Position numbers and translations under genes: made by a program. Shown here in pieces: positions 12,801 through 27,600 of a stretch of 64,000 nt of DNA (the stretch's first letter is position 1; each line of letters opens with the position of its first letter). The DNA comes from Brachycybe producta (lineage: Eukaryota > Arthropoda > Diplopoda > Playtdesmida > Andrognathidae): assembly GCA_036925085.1 (NCBI GenBank), contig JAUPFP010000017.1, positions 532,001 through 596,000 on the forward strand, given 5' to 3'. Under the pieces are notes generated by a model. The model did no database searches and was not told the origin of the DNA. It was given only the letters and a program-made list of their open reading frames with translations.

Positions 12801-15800
12801 ATAGTTTTTTTTAAAAAAAAAAATAGGTATTCTTAAATAAAACGCATGTTGCATGCACTTTACTCAGGCGCCTCGAAGAACTGGCGCAGGTGGCATGTAC
12901 ATGCCGCTTGGCCGGCCGAGCTGGTACATGCGTTGCTCACATGGTTCATTCTTTCATTGATTTTTGAATGTGCGCCAAATCGTTTTCAATAAGCAATACC
13001 TGTCATTGCCTATTGAAAAACTTTGAATGAAATGCAAACTTTGAAGCTGCATCACTTATGATTTGTATGTAACGCATCCGACATTCGATTATTTCTGGAA
13101 AGAGCGTTAATGGCGTCTTGCAATAATTATTTGCAAAATGTGCAAAACATTAATATTCTTATTGTTTTAGGTATTTTTTACGAGCTTTTATTTAACTTGA
13201 CATGACCGTTGTCAGTTTGCGCGGACTTCTATTTATCCTATTTTAACCAACTATTTTAACCTCAGAGAGAGCTGACATTTTTTACACAGCCTCTACTAGT
13301 GCGACCTCTTAATCTATCAAATTTCGACCGATCCTCGAATGACCTTTTCAGGATCCGTTATAAGGAGATTTACCTTAAATAACGTACTTTTCAAATTCAA
13401 AATGCAGAGTTTAAACAAATATGTGAAAAAGTCAAGGGATGGATATTATTATTTATTTTAAAATGGATCAATGGAAGAAATTACAAACATAAATATAAAA
13501 AGCAAAATGACAATGAATTATCACCAACAGTTTCAAGAAGTTGAAGAAAAAAATCCACAATAGTATGTAGGATTCCATTAGAGCAACATTATATTTTTTA
13601 CACCAAACCAAAACTTCCAGCAAAAGCTTTTGCTCAAAATACAGATAATAATATTTGAAGGAAGATTAATGCAAATACAAGTATTTCTATTAAGAAAAGA
13701 ATGCTTTCTACAACTTTTGTGAGCAGGTAGAATGGTTCGGAAATGATGACCCCCTAGTTCTTTTGATTCAAGCCTCGTTTTCACGATGATAGTTGTCACG
13801 ATAGTTACTGTCATGATAGCAACTATCGCGAAAACTATCATCGTGCAGACCACATGATAGTCACTATCACACTGATGCGATTGTCACTATCACGTTTGAC
13901 TAGATAGTTGATAGTACTATTGCGACAGTGATAATAAAGGCACAGTCACACTAGGCTGGTTTACAAGCTGCTGGTTGCTGCTGGCTATTAGCAGCAACAG
14001 CAAGCAGCAGCTGCTTTGGGTTCACACTTGTCCAGTCACTGCTGTTATTAGCAGTGCAAGTCATCCAATCACCATCTTGCAAAAACACAAACTCTAACAA
14101 CAACCAACCCAAGCAGTGGAGTTTCAACTACCACTAGTGCCACTACTAGCAACAAAAAGTTCACACTAGATGGCAGCAGCAGGAAGGGAGTCACATGACC
14201 AGCTAGTAGCTGCTAAAGTTGGACATGTCCAACTTCACCAGCCGCTGGAGAAAGCAGCTGCTAGTAGCAGTTCAGACTATGCTGCTAGAGCGCTACAACC
14301 AGCCAGCAGCAACCAGCGGCTGGGAAACGAGCCTAGTGTGACTGCGCCATAACTGTCATGATTACTTATCACCTTGCATACAGAACTGTCGCAATAGTAA
14401 TAGTTGACTTGTAGGGAAATAATCCACTGTGTAGGGAGACTTGGCTTCTGGAGGGAGAGAGGCAACACTGTTGTTGACTCAAACATATTTCTTAACTACT
14501 GGTGTGTTTTGTGCTTTCAAACATCACTATCATGACCAGAGGGCGGAATAAAATGTTTTTATTATTGGAAAATATGTACATATATATGTACTCAAAATGG
14601 GCAAAATATGTACTAAAATATTTTTAAATTCCTAAATATTCTTTAATAAGCAAATAGTCTGTTTAATACTTTTAATTCATTTATTTTAATTTTCTTAGAA
14701 AGTAAAAATGTTTTATCATCAGAATTATCATAAAATGTAGATGTTAGATAATTGATAGTGAGAGACCACTTTACTACAATAGGGACTTAGCGAAATTTCG
14801 TACGAAATTATGTTTCACGAAATTTATATATTTAAATTAAGGGATTTCGTTTTCGTTTCAATTTCGTTATTGTAGTTAGCGAAGCAACCCAAAAACGTAA
14901 ACGAAATCACTCACCTTTTATGGCGATTTGTGTGGTAATTTTTGCCTAATTAATCGCCACTAAACGTAGATTTTTTAATTTTTATTGTTCTTTGCACTTA
15001 ATATTCTTGCTTTAATCGGAAATCTTTCATGTAGGGTTTGTTATTCTTTTTAAAACGACGTCGTTTTTCATCCACAAAATCCAACTATGAAATAATTTTA
15101 TAATTTCGTAAAGAAATGCCTCATTTCGTACGAAATCTTTGTGTTGTAACGAAATCAGCCGGAAATGACGTCAAAATAATGGATTTCGTAAATAAATTTA
15201 TTTCGTACGAAATTTTGCTAAGTCCCTAATACTTCACAAGTTACTGTAAAAGACAAATTTTCTTTCAAATAGTAAATGGTTTTGTTAAATTTCATTAACA
15301 ACTGGAAAACAGACATAAAATAACTTAACTTTCTTTGTCTTCTTTGTTTCTAACATGTGGTCTCTACTAACCTTATATAAAGTAACTAATGATTCACGAA
15401 ATAACATTTAGATACTTGAAAAATTATAATTTTGTTAGTTTCTTTCCAATTCAGTGATTAATAATGATTGTGATTGGTATAAATATTTGAAATTTGAAAA
15501 AAAATATTTATATGTTTAAATTTCAATAAATATTTACAAAAATATGTGTATTTAAATATTTTCCAAAATATGTAAAATATGTATTTATAAATGTAGTTTA
15601 TTCAATTCCTAACATTCTGAAATGGATGGATATTAACTTTGGGCATGATACCTGAATGTATTTGGAATATGTTTTTTTATAGAATTCCGCCCTCTGATCA
15701 TGACAGAACTATCACGTTATATCAATAAAATGTAGACAGTGGCTATCGTGAGAGTGAATTATCGCAACTTTCATTGCGTTTAGGTTAGAATAATTGATTT

Positions 15801-18800
15801 AGACTTTGTCCAGAATCAAAAGGCCGTAGGCCGTAGGCCTACATTTGGGGGGGGGGGGGGCGTTCAGTTATTTAGCTCTTTTGAAGCAGCATGAAAAAAT
15901 TTACAATTGTATAAAGCGCCATCTTATGTCAAAAGGTCGATTATTTATATGTCAATAATTTAATTTAGCATACAATAGAATTTCGAAATGAATTTCTCCT
16001 TAGAAAATGCAATTTCTTTTTAAGCTGCTTCAACTAATGCTCCCCATTGATAAGTAAAAATAACTTCATGTGGCTACAATTTTTCCACATTTCGCTTTCC
16101 CGTTTACTTTTGATACAGACTATTTATTATTATGATTATTAATATCAATTGTGTGTGTTTTATTTTGAATAATTTTAAATATTTTGTATCTCTTTCAGGT
16201 ATATGTTTAAAAATAAAACTAATAGAGATACTGATGTTGAAATGTGACACACCCACACACACACGCATTGTTTTAATATACATTATTTTTTGTTTCATTA
16301 TTAGTTTCTTTTGAGATTTTTACTCTCCTCCTTCCCACTCCAAATTCTATATACTTCTATATACGTGTACAATATTTTATATAAGTCTTTTATGCAATCG
16401 GATATTTTAAGTCATTGTTATTTCAACCGATGAAAGCAAATTCATGTCGCATTTGTATTTCTCCTCATTCGCTCTTTCTCTCTCTCTCTCTCCATCCCTC
16501 TCTTTCTCCTCCTCTCTTTTCTTTTGATACTGTTTTTTTTTTTAAATGTAGAAAAATAATACAAAGAAAAGAATATGACAAAAAAGAAAGAAAAGAAAGA
16601 ACTTCATAAGAATTTCATATGTCCCATGACTCCTATATAAAGTATATGTATAGATATGTATTTGAAAGCTGCTGACTCCATTACCGCAACCACTGCCTCC
16701 AATAGGAGTCAGTGACACAACCCATACGTGTATGTATCTTAACCGCCAAAGTGAAAAAAACAGATATTCTGCACAATTACTAGACAGTTTGAGTTTGAAT
16801 TTGGAGAAAAAAAATTCTCTGGAAGCAGCCGATAAATCTTGTGACAGAGGGACATAAGTCCAATCGCAGCATTTGAGGTGCATTGTTAAAACCCAAACAT
16901 AATAAATAAACTGAAAAACAATTGCAACGTGTTGAGGTGCTGATGTATTAATGCAGTTGTGAAAAAAAAGAGAAGTTTAATTTCATGCATGCATAAAATC
17001 CTCTGCAAGGGAGTTCCGTTGCCTCTAGGAACAAATGACCAGTAATATGAATCGGTCCGGTCCGTTCAAAAGTTATTCAAATTTTGTTAAGAGTGGTCAC
17101 TCCTACTCAAATACAGTGTTGAACAACAATGTGCAAATGTGGTAAATTGTTACCCACACTAAACAATCTAGAGTGACTTGTTTTAGCCAGTTTTTACAGG
17201 AAAAGTAGAAAATTGAAATAAAAGTAAAAAATGAGGAAACAGTTTTTTTTTTTTTTTGCATTTCTGCTTTTCTATGCGTTTAACAATTTACATGTATTGC
17301 AATTTAGAAAACTCTTAATGAGACCATATTACCTCCAGAAATTTCTTGTCAAAATATTGTCAAGAATTTATTCAACAATTACCAAAACGATTTTTAAAAT
17401 TTAAAATAAGTAATTAATATAATTTAAAAAAAAAATTAAAAATCAGTTGACTTCATGTAAATGAACTTTATCAGATAGATGCGCCACTAAACAACAGAAA
17501 TTGGCAACAAAACTCCTCAAAGTCTGCTCCTCTACTCGAATTCTGATGTGTTGTCATATGCAGCTCACATTACTTTCATTTGAATGAACCATGGATTTAA
17601 TATTTTAATTATTCCACATGGAAGGTTGTATTGAGTTGAATAGAAATAGGGAATACATGTATTTGATTAAGGAATTCTGGAAATGTGAGGTGACAACCTT
17701 TACCACAAAAATGGAGGGGGGAGAGGGAGACTTTCGTTTTTGGAAATTTAAAATGGCGTCGTTTGGTGACTCGAAAAAGTCATTTCATTTTTAAGTTTTT
17801 TTATGGTTTTATCGACTTATTTTAAATTTTAAAAATCGTTTTGACAATCGTTGGGTAAGTAGTGTTGACAATATTTTTAAAATACATTTCTGGAGGTAAT
17901 GTCATTTTTAAGGTTACGGAAGAGTAGAGACAAAATAGAAGACGGCAAATTCATAAAGAATGATGCGTCTGAAATACGCATTCTTATTGGCTAATAACAT
18001 CCATCTCCCCGTGGCAGAATAGAAGAAGATAATGTAAACGCCTCTCCAACTCTTGATTATTCTCTCTTTCTGGTGCAAAATTATGAGAAACTTGTGTCAG
18101 CTACTTTTCTAGCTTTTAAAACGCTTTCTAATTTTTTTTTTTTTAATTTTGCTCATGAAAGACAAAAATAATCAACAGTTCGAAAATCAGCTAAAAAGTA
18201 ATTTTACAAATTCACTAGTTAATGTGCAATTTCAGCAATTCGGCAAGTAAATTCTACCCATTTTCTTTGTGTTTTGTGCCAATTTCCAATATGCAGAAAA
18301 ATCCAATAAAATTTAATTAAATAAGTTCTATTTATTGAGTGGAAAGTAAGCAAAAAAAAGGCTAACATTTTTTTAAGACGGTTTATGAATAGCTGATTTT
18401 CGAACTCTTGATTATTCAGTCTTTCAGGTGCAAAGTCATGAGAAACTTGTGTCAGCTATTTTTCTAGTTTTTAAAACGCTAGGTTTCTAGTTTTTTTTTA
18501 AATTTTGCTCATGAAAGACTAAATAATCAACAGTTCACAAATCAGCTATTGATAAACCATCTTAAAACAAATTTTAGCCTTTTTTTTCTGCTTACGTTTC
18601 CGCTCAATAAATGGAATTATTTTATTTAAGTTATATTCTATTCTCAAGTCCCATTTTCATTTGGCTTTTTTTTTCTGCCTATTGGAAAATGCTCAAAACA
18701 CAAAGAAAATAGGTAGAATTTATTTGCCCGAATAGCTGAAATTGTACATTAACTAGTGAATTTGTAAAATTACTTATTTTCTACCTTGTCTGTTTTTTTT

Positions 18801-21800
18801 CTCTCTCTCTCTCTCTCTCTCTCTTTCTGTGTCTCTCTCAAGATTTCCATTTTTTTTATTCTTTTTCTTGTTCCTAAGCTGAACGCATTATAACCAGATT
18901 CATATTTCAGTTTTTTGAGCTCTACTATAATACACAGTCAGTCTTATTATTCTTGTTCCTATATGCCAACTGTGAATTCACATATTTATACAATATACAG
19001 TATATACAGGATAATACCTATACACACAGTATTATAGGTATGCTAGGTGGTAATGTGTTTGTATAAGCAGGCACTGGATAATGGATTTGAAATGTTTTAG
19101 TTTCTTAGTATATTTGAATTTGGAATGTGTATGTTTGTTGAGTGGGAAGGGGAGGGGAGGGGGGGGGGAGAAAGGGCTAAGGGTGGAGACTGCAGAGATG
19201 AGTTTCAGTCACATATAAAGTACAATAGAAAATATATATATGTGCATAACAAAGGCATAAATAATTTTTTTTCCTTCCTACTTTCATTTGGCTGCCATTT
19301 TCTATGATGTTGATGGAATTTTGAAAGAATAAAAAAACACAAATTATTAATATAACCCTTAGGGTTAATGGATTATTTCAGCTTGTACGTGTGAAGTCGT
19401 TATACCAAAATAATATGACATGTTGCTGTTAATTATTATTTTTACAATCTTTTTTTTTTTTGCTGCTGCTGTTGTTGTTGTCTATGGAGGGGTCTACTTA
19501 CATTATACATTCTTAGTATTTTTTGTATCTTAAGTTTGTGTGAATGTATTTTTTTAATGTTGTTTGTTTGGTGATATATTTGGAAAACGAATTTGTCTCT
19601 CTCCTTTTTTGTTGTTGTTGTTGCAAAAGTTAACACGATGCTACAAGAAAATACACGAACAAAAGTTTAGAAATATATATGTATGTCACAATACATTTTA
19701 TAAATATTCATTTCACGGTATGTAAATTGAAAGAGAACAATGGAATAGTCGTATATTTATTCTTGTGTCTTTTCAGAAACAACGTTAAAGAGACCATATT
19801 AACTCCAGAAATTTTATTGTCAAAATATTGTCAAGAATTATTCAACGAATTACCAAAAAGGTTTTTAAAATTTAAAAGAAGTGATTAATACAATTTAAAA
19901 AAAAATTAAAAATCAGTTGACTTCATGTAAATGAATTTTATCAGATAGATGCGCCACCAAACAACAGACATTGACAACAACCCCCCCCCCCCCAAAGTCT
20001 ACTCTTCTACGCGAATTCTGATGTGTTGCGATCACCTCACATTATTTTCATTTCAAAGTACCATGGATTTAATATTGGAATTATTCCACGTGGAAAGTTG
20101 TATTGAATTTAATATGAATAAGGAATACCTATATTTCATTAAGGAATTCTGAAAATGTGAGGTGACAACCTTTGCCATAAAAATGGGGGGGGGGAGAGAC
20201 TTACGTTTTTGGAAATTTAAAATGGCGTCGTTTGGTGACTCAGGAAAAGTCACTTCATTTTTAATTTTTTTATGGTTTTATTGACTTATTTTAAATTTTA
20301 TAAAATCGTTTTGGCAATCTTTGGTTAAGTCTTCAAAATATTTTGAAAAGATATTTCTGGAGGTAATGGTCTCTTTAAAACAAAACAAAAAAGAATGAAC
20401 GTGTTTTAGAAACTAGAACAGTAGCTGAATCACATACGGATGTTTTCATGTCAATATTATTATTTAAAAAAAATATATATTTAAAATTTGACATTTTCGT
20501 TTTCCACTTCAAATTGGTATCAAATATCGCAAAAACTTAAAAATGTCGTCATTTTAAACATATTAAAATAGCTTATTTTTTTAAAAAAAAAATACAAGAT
20601 ATCCTGAAAATATTGAGTAGTTATTGTGTCGCCATTAGAAGAATCTTGTGGCATCAGAGAAATTGACAAAAATATTCAGTATTGTGTCCGTTTTTTCTGA
20701 TAAAAAGGTATAACAAGTTAATAAAATAATTCAAGAACCCTTTTGTTTAAAGTGTTGAAAACATTTCTTGGTACCCCGATTTATCAGGCAAAAGGACAAA
20801 ATCCTAACATTTTCATTAATACCTTTGACATCTCACAGGCTTCATCTTTAAGGCGACGCAAGACGACTCTTCTAGTTTATAAAACACATTTTCATATTTC
20901 GTTAACATGAGACCTTTAAATATTAGTAGCCCCTTGTTATAGGCAATCACTGCTTGCATGTGGTCAGAAGTTGGCGTCAGCTTGTCGAAGGTGGTTTAGT
21001 CGCTTTTAGTCAAACTTGTGCGTTGTTTTTCTGCTAAAGTGCCATTCTTGCAGATTAACAACTCAACATAAAAGCCTGGAAATGTCAAGGGATTGCTAAA
21101 TTTTCGCAAATGTCATGGAATTTAGAAAAAAAAAACATGTAAAACAACAAAAGTCAAGAGAATTTTATTTTCTGAAATTCCAATTCCAGTGATTACAAAA
21201 ACGGCCAAAATTTGACAAATATTTTAATGCACTAAAATCCACTATAAAGGCTCAAGAGGGCTTAGTGGGGCCCAGCAGTATCAAAATGTTTAAGAAAATA
21301 GGGGGAAAAAAACAAGATTTCTTCTCAATCTGGAAACTTAGAAAACATGTAAATGTCAGTGAATTAGAAAATTTCGAAAAAAAAAGAAGTCAAGGACAAC
21401 TAGCTAATAGCATTGGAAATGTTTATATCACAGTGATGTCTATTGTCTATTATTAGTCAGGAAAGTTCAGAAATGAAAATCGGTTGCAACCCTGTTTTAG
21501 CAGATGCTAGCATGCTTGTCTAATGGCTAATAATAACTCCTAATATTTCTTTCTCTTATATTAATTAGAAGTCTAAAAAAAGAATGAAAAAGAAATTATA
21601 TATATATTAAGCCCCGTCTTTCTGTCTTTCTGGACCTAACGCTGTACAAACACAGACAAAAAAAACTTGAAGCACGTCGGAATTTATATAAATTTAAATG
21701 AATAAATGAACCGCTTTTTTTCTCAAGGTCAACTATATGTTGCACACTCCCCATCCAAGAACCCCATGATATTAAATTGGAGAGGGGAAAAGGTTGGAAA

Positions 21801-23647
21801 GTGTAGAGGGGGGAGAAACGTGGAGGGTGAAAAAAGGGGGAAACTGAATTTGATATGAAAGGAGTAAAAAAAGTAAAAAACGACGCGCATGCGCAAACCA
21901 GAGAAAATCTCATTTTCTCTTTCAAATATAAAAAAGGGGAGGGGGTAGAATTTGTTTTGCTCCGCCCTTTTATGAACGTCATCAATTTCTAATTGGTTTG
22001 TTACTTGGTCTGACGTCATAAATGGGTGGAGGAAAAGAAATTCTAATGCTGGGCACAATTGCCTCGAAATTTTGCTCCCGTCATTTATGACGGGTTACCC
22101 CACTAGTATTCTAATAAATTCGTTAGACATTATTTGTTTCAGGAATTGGCAGTTTTAAATAATTATGTTCTGTTTAATCAGCAGAAAAAAAGCTGGAGTT
22201 GTTGTCATTTTTTATCACACAATGAAAAATGCGTTCTTCAGACACATCATTCTTTATGAATGTTCTTATGTTTCTTATGCTTGAGGAACTAAAATGGGAA
22301 TCATTCGCAGGCCGAAGAAATGACCAAAGCCCTTGCCCTTTTCGGACGTTTTCTGACAGATGACTATATTGCCTTATTTAATGACTTATTAAATGTACAT
22401 CCTCGTAAGGGAAGACACGGGCATGTCAAGGACTTTAAATGAATTAATGGCTGGAACTGATAACATATTTTTGGTCTTTTTTCCCCAAATGTTATTAGAC
22501 TATGAAATTCTCTTCCAGTTGATAGTTCGTTTGTTAGGACGGTTTCAATTTAACAATGATGTCTTGTTTTACCTGAATGACTATCATTTGTGATAGGGAG
22601 CAATCCCTCCTCTCTGCCACATGGCTTTTAAGCTGATTGCAGGTGTACTGAGTTGAATCGAATTGAAAAGTAGAAATTTAGAGGAAACTGTTATTTTTGT
22701 CTTATATTTTTTTATTTATTTCTATTTAAATTTTCTGCTTTTCTAAAGCCCATTATACACCTACAATTTTTTCTTGCATACTTGTGTAAATTAAATGATG
22801 AATCTTTTCGTCAATGATGATTTGGTAAATAAAATGTGTAAATTAATTGATATGTGTCAATCGGCGATTATACACATGTAAAAGTATTTCCACATTTTTA
22901 CTTAGATAATACAGTATGCGCAGAACAGTGTGTAGTGTGACAGTTTACCATATCTCTAACCATCTAACCTTGGATAAAGGAGAGTTGTAGAGCGCATCGC
23001 TCTCTAAAAACGTAAACAGCTTTGCAAATTACATAAAAAAAAAAGATGCTGAGCCTGAGAAAGCACTCTAGTAGATGTGTAGAAGATTAACGCGCAGAAA
23101 ATGTAACAAATCATTTAAGAAAAATAGAACATGTTCTAAATGAATGCAACTTTGAATAAATAATGTAACATTTATGTCGTTATACACATGCATTGTTCAT
23201 TTGTAAATTAATTTAAGAAATAATTGTGTGTATAACGGGCTTAACACATATGAAACTCAGGCAGTTTTTGAACTGTATTTAATAGAATGCTAATTACTTT
23301 TCCTGTTGGCTTTTGATTAACTCGCCGTAACTCGCCTTTTGTTTCGGTACCCATAAGATAAGAATCAACCATTATTTTTTGTATATATATTAGAAATGTA
23401 GTTATTTTTCATTTTATTAATGTCTCCTTCTTTTCAACCTTTTTTTTGGAAATAACCTTTCTCATTTTAACGTTTTTTTTCTTCTTTTCTTTTCAAATTT
23501 GACACTGAATTTTCTCCCCCCCCCCCCCCCAAAAAAAAATAAAACATTCATTTTGCCAAAAAGCCTTTTTTAGTCGACCACAGTAAAGTCAACATAATAG
23601 CCCATTTTGTTGCCATTATTTTTTTTTTCTGGCGCCCCCTTTACCCT

Positions 23648-23732
<85 letters not shown>

Positions 23733-24606
23733 TTTGTAGTTTTAACACATTTTCTTTTGCTGCTTTTAATATCCAAACATAAATGGTTGACTTAATAAGG
23801 TTTTTTTAGGGGGGGGGGAGGAAGGGGTCGTTTGAACAGTTAAAGAAAAAATGGTTTTTATTTTTACTTTCACTGTGAATACTACAATATGTAGGAGTAG
23901 GAGTGGTAGTAGTAGTAGTAGTGGTGGTGGTAGTTGTAGTGGTGATGGCAGTAACATGAGTAAAATTTAATGTCCCTTTTTTCGAGATTGTCAGCCATTG
24001 TGATGATACCTTCCTATTTAGCACTTGTTTTATCTTTTTTTATTCCTTCTTTCTTTTTCTTAAAATGTTTCTCTCTCTTCCTATTTATTTTTGTCTTGAA
24101 AGCTTTGTAATATTTCTCTTCTACGATTATTGTGTGATGGGATTTTGGAGTTTATTTTTACGTTTTTTTTTTGTTTTGTTTTTATTCTTTGTTTCTCGCT
24201 TACAATTTCTTGAATGTTATTTTTTGTTGTTGTTGTTGTAGTTGTTGTTCAAGGGTATAAGATGGTGGTTTTCTTTACTTTTATATATATTTTTTTCTGG
24301 TTTTTTTATGTGAACTATTTATTCATAGGCAAGTATTATATGTATTTTTTTTTTAGTTTCTGGCTTTGGTATTTTTTTGAAAATAGTGTGTGCTTTTTTT
24401 TATTTGTTTATTATAGACGCACCTACTGCCACTTTGCAACTCAGCAGTTCTTTGAAACAGGAAAAGTTAAAAGAAGGTGATGACATCTTTTTCGAGTGTA
24501 GTATTCGAGCCAATCCTAGAGTTTATAAGGTGGACTGGAAGTTTCAGGTAATCTAATTGGATATTTTATTTGTATTTTATAAAATTGCTTAAAAATGATA
24601 ATTGAT

Positions 24607-24685
<79 letters not shown>

Positions 24686-27600
24686 AGAGATGTCGCGAAT
24701 ATACCTAGGATATCCGACATTGTTTTTTTTTTCAGGATATCCGATCGGGTACGTGGCAGTATCCGATAAGAGTAGCAGGTGCTCCTACTCACGCCCACAT
24801 ATTTTCGTTATCAAGTGATTCAAACTATATTTCCACTTGTACTAGGAATTTTTGTTGAAATATTGTCAAGACTTACACAACGATTACCAAAATGATTTTT
24901 TAAAATTAAAATTAAGTCAATAAAATGATTAAAAAAAAACTTAAAAATGAAGTGATTTTTCGGGAGTGACCAAACGATGCCATTTTCAATTTCTAAAAAC
25001 GAAAGTCTACCCCTCAATTTAGTGGCAAATAGGGAAATTTTAAATTTTAAGTTATTTTGGCAATCATTAAGTAAGTCTTGACAATATTTTGAAAAAAAAT
25101 AATTTCTGGAGGTAATGGTTTCTTTAAGTGATCGTGCTGCAATTCTAGTTTATAAAACACTTTGAAGTTTCTCTTCATTTTGCACCCTGAAAGACAGACT
25201 AATCAGTGTTCGGAGAGCCCCCCCCCCCCATTTTATACTTTCAAACCGCCTTTACAGAAAAGAAGATTCAAACTTTTTTTTTTCAATTCGAATTGATAGG
25301 CCTATTTATGCGAATATAAAATGACGCGCTCTCATATTCAAAGACATATAATATGCAAATAACTATAATTGTATACAATGTGATATGCATATTGTACAAT
25401 ATACGTTTTAATACATTAAAATTCCACTTTTTTTGGGGGGGGAATGATGACAGTTAAATATTTTTGTGATTCTTAATCATGAGATGTGTGTTGCTGTTGC
25501 ATTCTGTGTTTGTGTCAGAATTTGTTTGTTTTTGTCAAATAAAAAAGTGCAAATTTATTCTTGAGTTAATAGAATCTTAAAATTATGCTGTTAGAATTTA
25601 AAAAAAGTACTACTAGACATGCACGTGTCAGTCTCAGTGCGTCTTTCTTATGCGTTTTCATTAGTATGCATATTGTAATGTCCAAATTCTATTGTCTGAG
25701 GAATGATGATGTTGAGACAGGTGAAAATGTATATAAAACCTATTGCTATTTAGAATGCTGTCTTTGGTTATTATCAGGGATTAGACGATTTTTAAGTGCA
25801 GTAACATTAGAGCATTAAGAAGAATACATTGCTAGAATACGAATTAGAAACAAAATAATGCGGTTCTAAGGCTAATTATGAACATACATAATACACTTTT
25901 GCAAAGTTTGCTCTACATTAAAATTGTCTTGTTTATTTTTGTATTTCAAGCTTATTACAATTTTTTTTCATGCATTCAAATTATTGTGACTTAAAGAGGC
26001 TAAGATCAGTGAGTTTATAGTTTGTCATTTTCAAAAGTTGCTCAATTTGACAATTCGAAATGTTGTGAAATAAATGATAACTGAAAGAGAGAAAAATTAT
26101 TCCTCCGAAAAATGTTGCTATTTACAAAATGAAGTCAATTTGAAGTCAATTACATTTTTACATGGGTCAAACAAATTAGTATAATTTATAAAAAGGTTAC
26201 AAATTATAAATGGTTATTAAATACAGTTAACAAAATTACCACAAAATTCAAGGAGGAATTATAAATTTTGTTCCAAAAAAATGTAGTTTTTATTATTTAC
26301 ATTAAGATTTTTGAAAAGTCAGATTTCACTAATCTTTTAATTAATTATTATTAAATGGAAATGCCGGGTTATCAAAAATGCTGCTGTAATTTGTGTTGTC
26401 ATTTTGAGGCTGTAAAGGATGTGTTTCGGATATTGCATGGTCCAATTGGTGACTAAAAATAATGTTAACACTATAATGTCATGAATCTCATGATTTTCAA
26501 ATTAGTCAAATTAGTCGAATTTAATTTAATTTAGTTCTTAAAAATAGCATCATTGCTTCAATTATGTCCAATTATTTCATCGATACTCGCAAATCAGATT
26601 TTAGAATTCGGAGAGAGCAGAAAATAATCTTTCCACAGATACGTGGAGTCGGTGGGTAAAGCTCTAGCGGTTAGAGCGGCATTTTGCGTAATCTCAGGGT
26701 ACGTCAATATTGCTGCATCTTTAGGACTCAATTTTGATGTTTGGTCAATCATTTTTCTTTTGGAGTCGTTTACTTTATACCGACTCTGGACTCGTACTAA
26801 AAACGAACAATTCTACCGACTCTGACTCTATAGCCCTATAAATTACTGCGACCCTCAGTTTCTCGACGGGCAGATAATTTTGGCGCCAGTCTGCCAGACG
26901 CTTTGAAATTCAGCCATTGTCTTCATTAAAATAATTGATTAAATCAACTTATTGTATACTGGTCAACTATAATTTTTGAGATTCATCTATTATAACTTAA
27001 GTAGCCACGAAATTCATTACGTGAAAACTCGCTACCTGAGAAGCTCAACATAGAGTTATGTGTGGTTCCTGCTTAAAGCCGAGGTCACACTACTTAAGAA
27101 GTTGTTATAAAATGAAGTGCAATAGTACACACCGTAATGTACAACGCAAAGATATGTGTTGTGGAGAATGCTAGTGTAGATAGAAAGTGTGAAGAATGTG
27201 TAAAGTCGAGATTTTGTTGCAACAAATACAAATTGAACGAGAATATTTGGTGTCTTTCTGTTCATTGATCATATTCTGCTGTGGCTACTGTGTATATCAT
27301 TGCTCATTAATGTTCAAGGTTAATAGAATAGAATTTATTGATGAGTTTGATGGCCCACGTGAGATAGTTGAACAGTGTGTACTTTTTTCAAGTTGCACAA
27401 CACGTATTGTGCCGCGCTGTTGTTCTCCAATTTCTTCGAGTAATGTGACCGCACCTCTAAATATATTACATAGCTAATAATTGCAGTTTTATTAAAAACC
27501 GCATTGCAGTTAAGTTAAAATTTGTTAAATATAATTTCTATTTAAGACTTTTTAACAGGCATTTCTTATAGATCATTAGTATGCAATATATGTAATTTCT

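Larger units (their letters stand above)
13770..15775. mobile_element. Outer inverted-repeat element rich in GATAGT, split by later insertions
   Basis: The left side repeats CACGATGATAGTTGTCACGA and TACTGTCATGATAG; the right side contains their approximate complements (GTGATAGTTCTGTCATGATAG and CACGATAGCC when complemented). It is interrupted by the elements at 13939-14348 and 14537-15696. Its own borders are approximate. Confidence 0.4.
9866..24416 (+). other. Intron of 14.6 kb between Ig3 and Ig4
   Basis: GT at 9866 and AG at 24415-24416. It holds two Helitron-like copies, a nest of inverted-repeat elements at 13.8-15.8 kb, two TTAA-flanked elements (17.3 and 19.8 kb), a large foldback at 18.2-18.8 kb, a dispersed repeat at 21.1-21.5 kb and a (TA)n tract. 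I saw no alternative exon with Ig features. Confidence 0.8.

Noticed and set aside
26641..26705. A tRNA gene
   Set aside because: GCGGTTAGAGCGGC resembles a tRNA D-arm, but no acceptor stem, anticodon arm or proper B box could be paired. At best it is a tRNA-derived repeat fragment.
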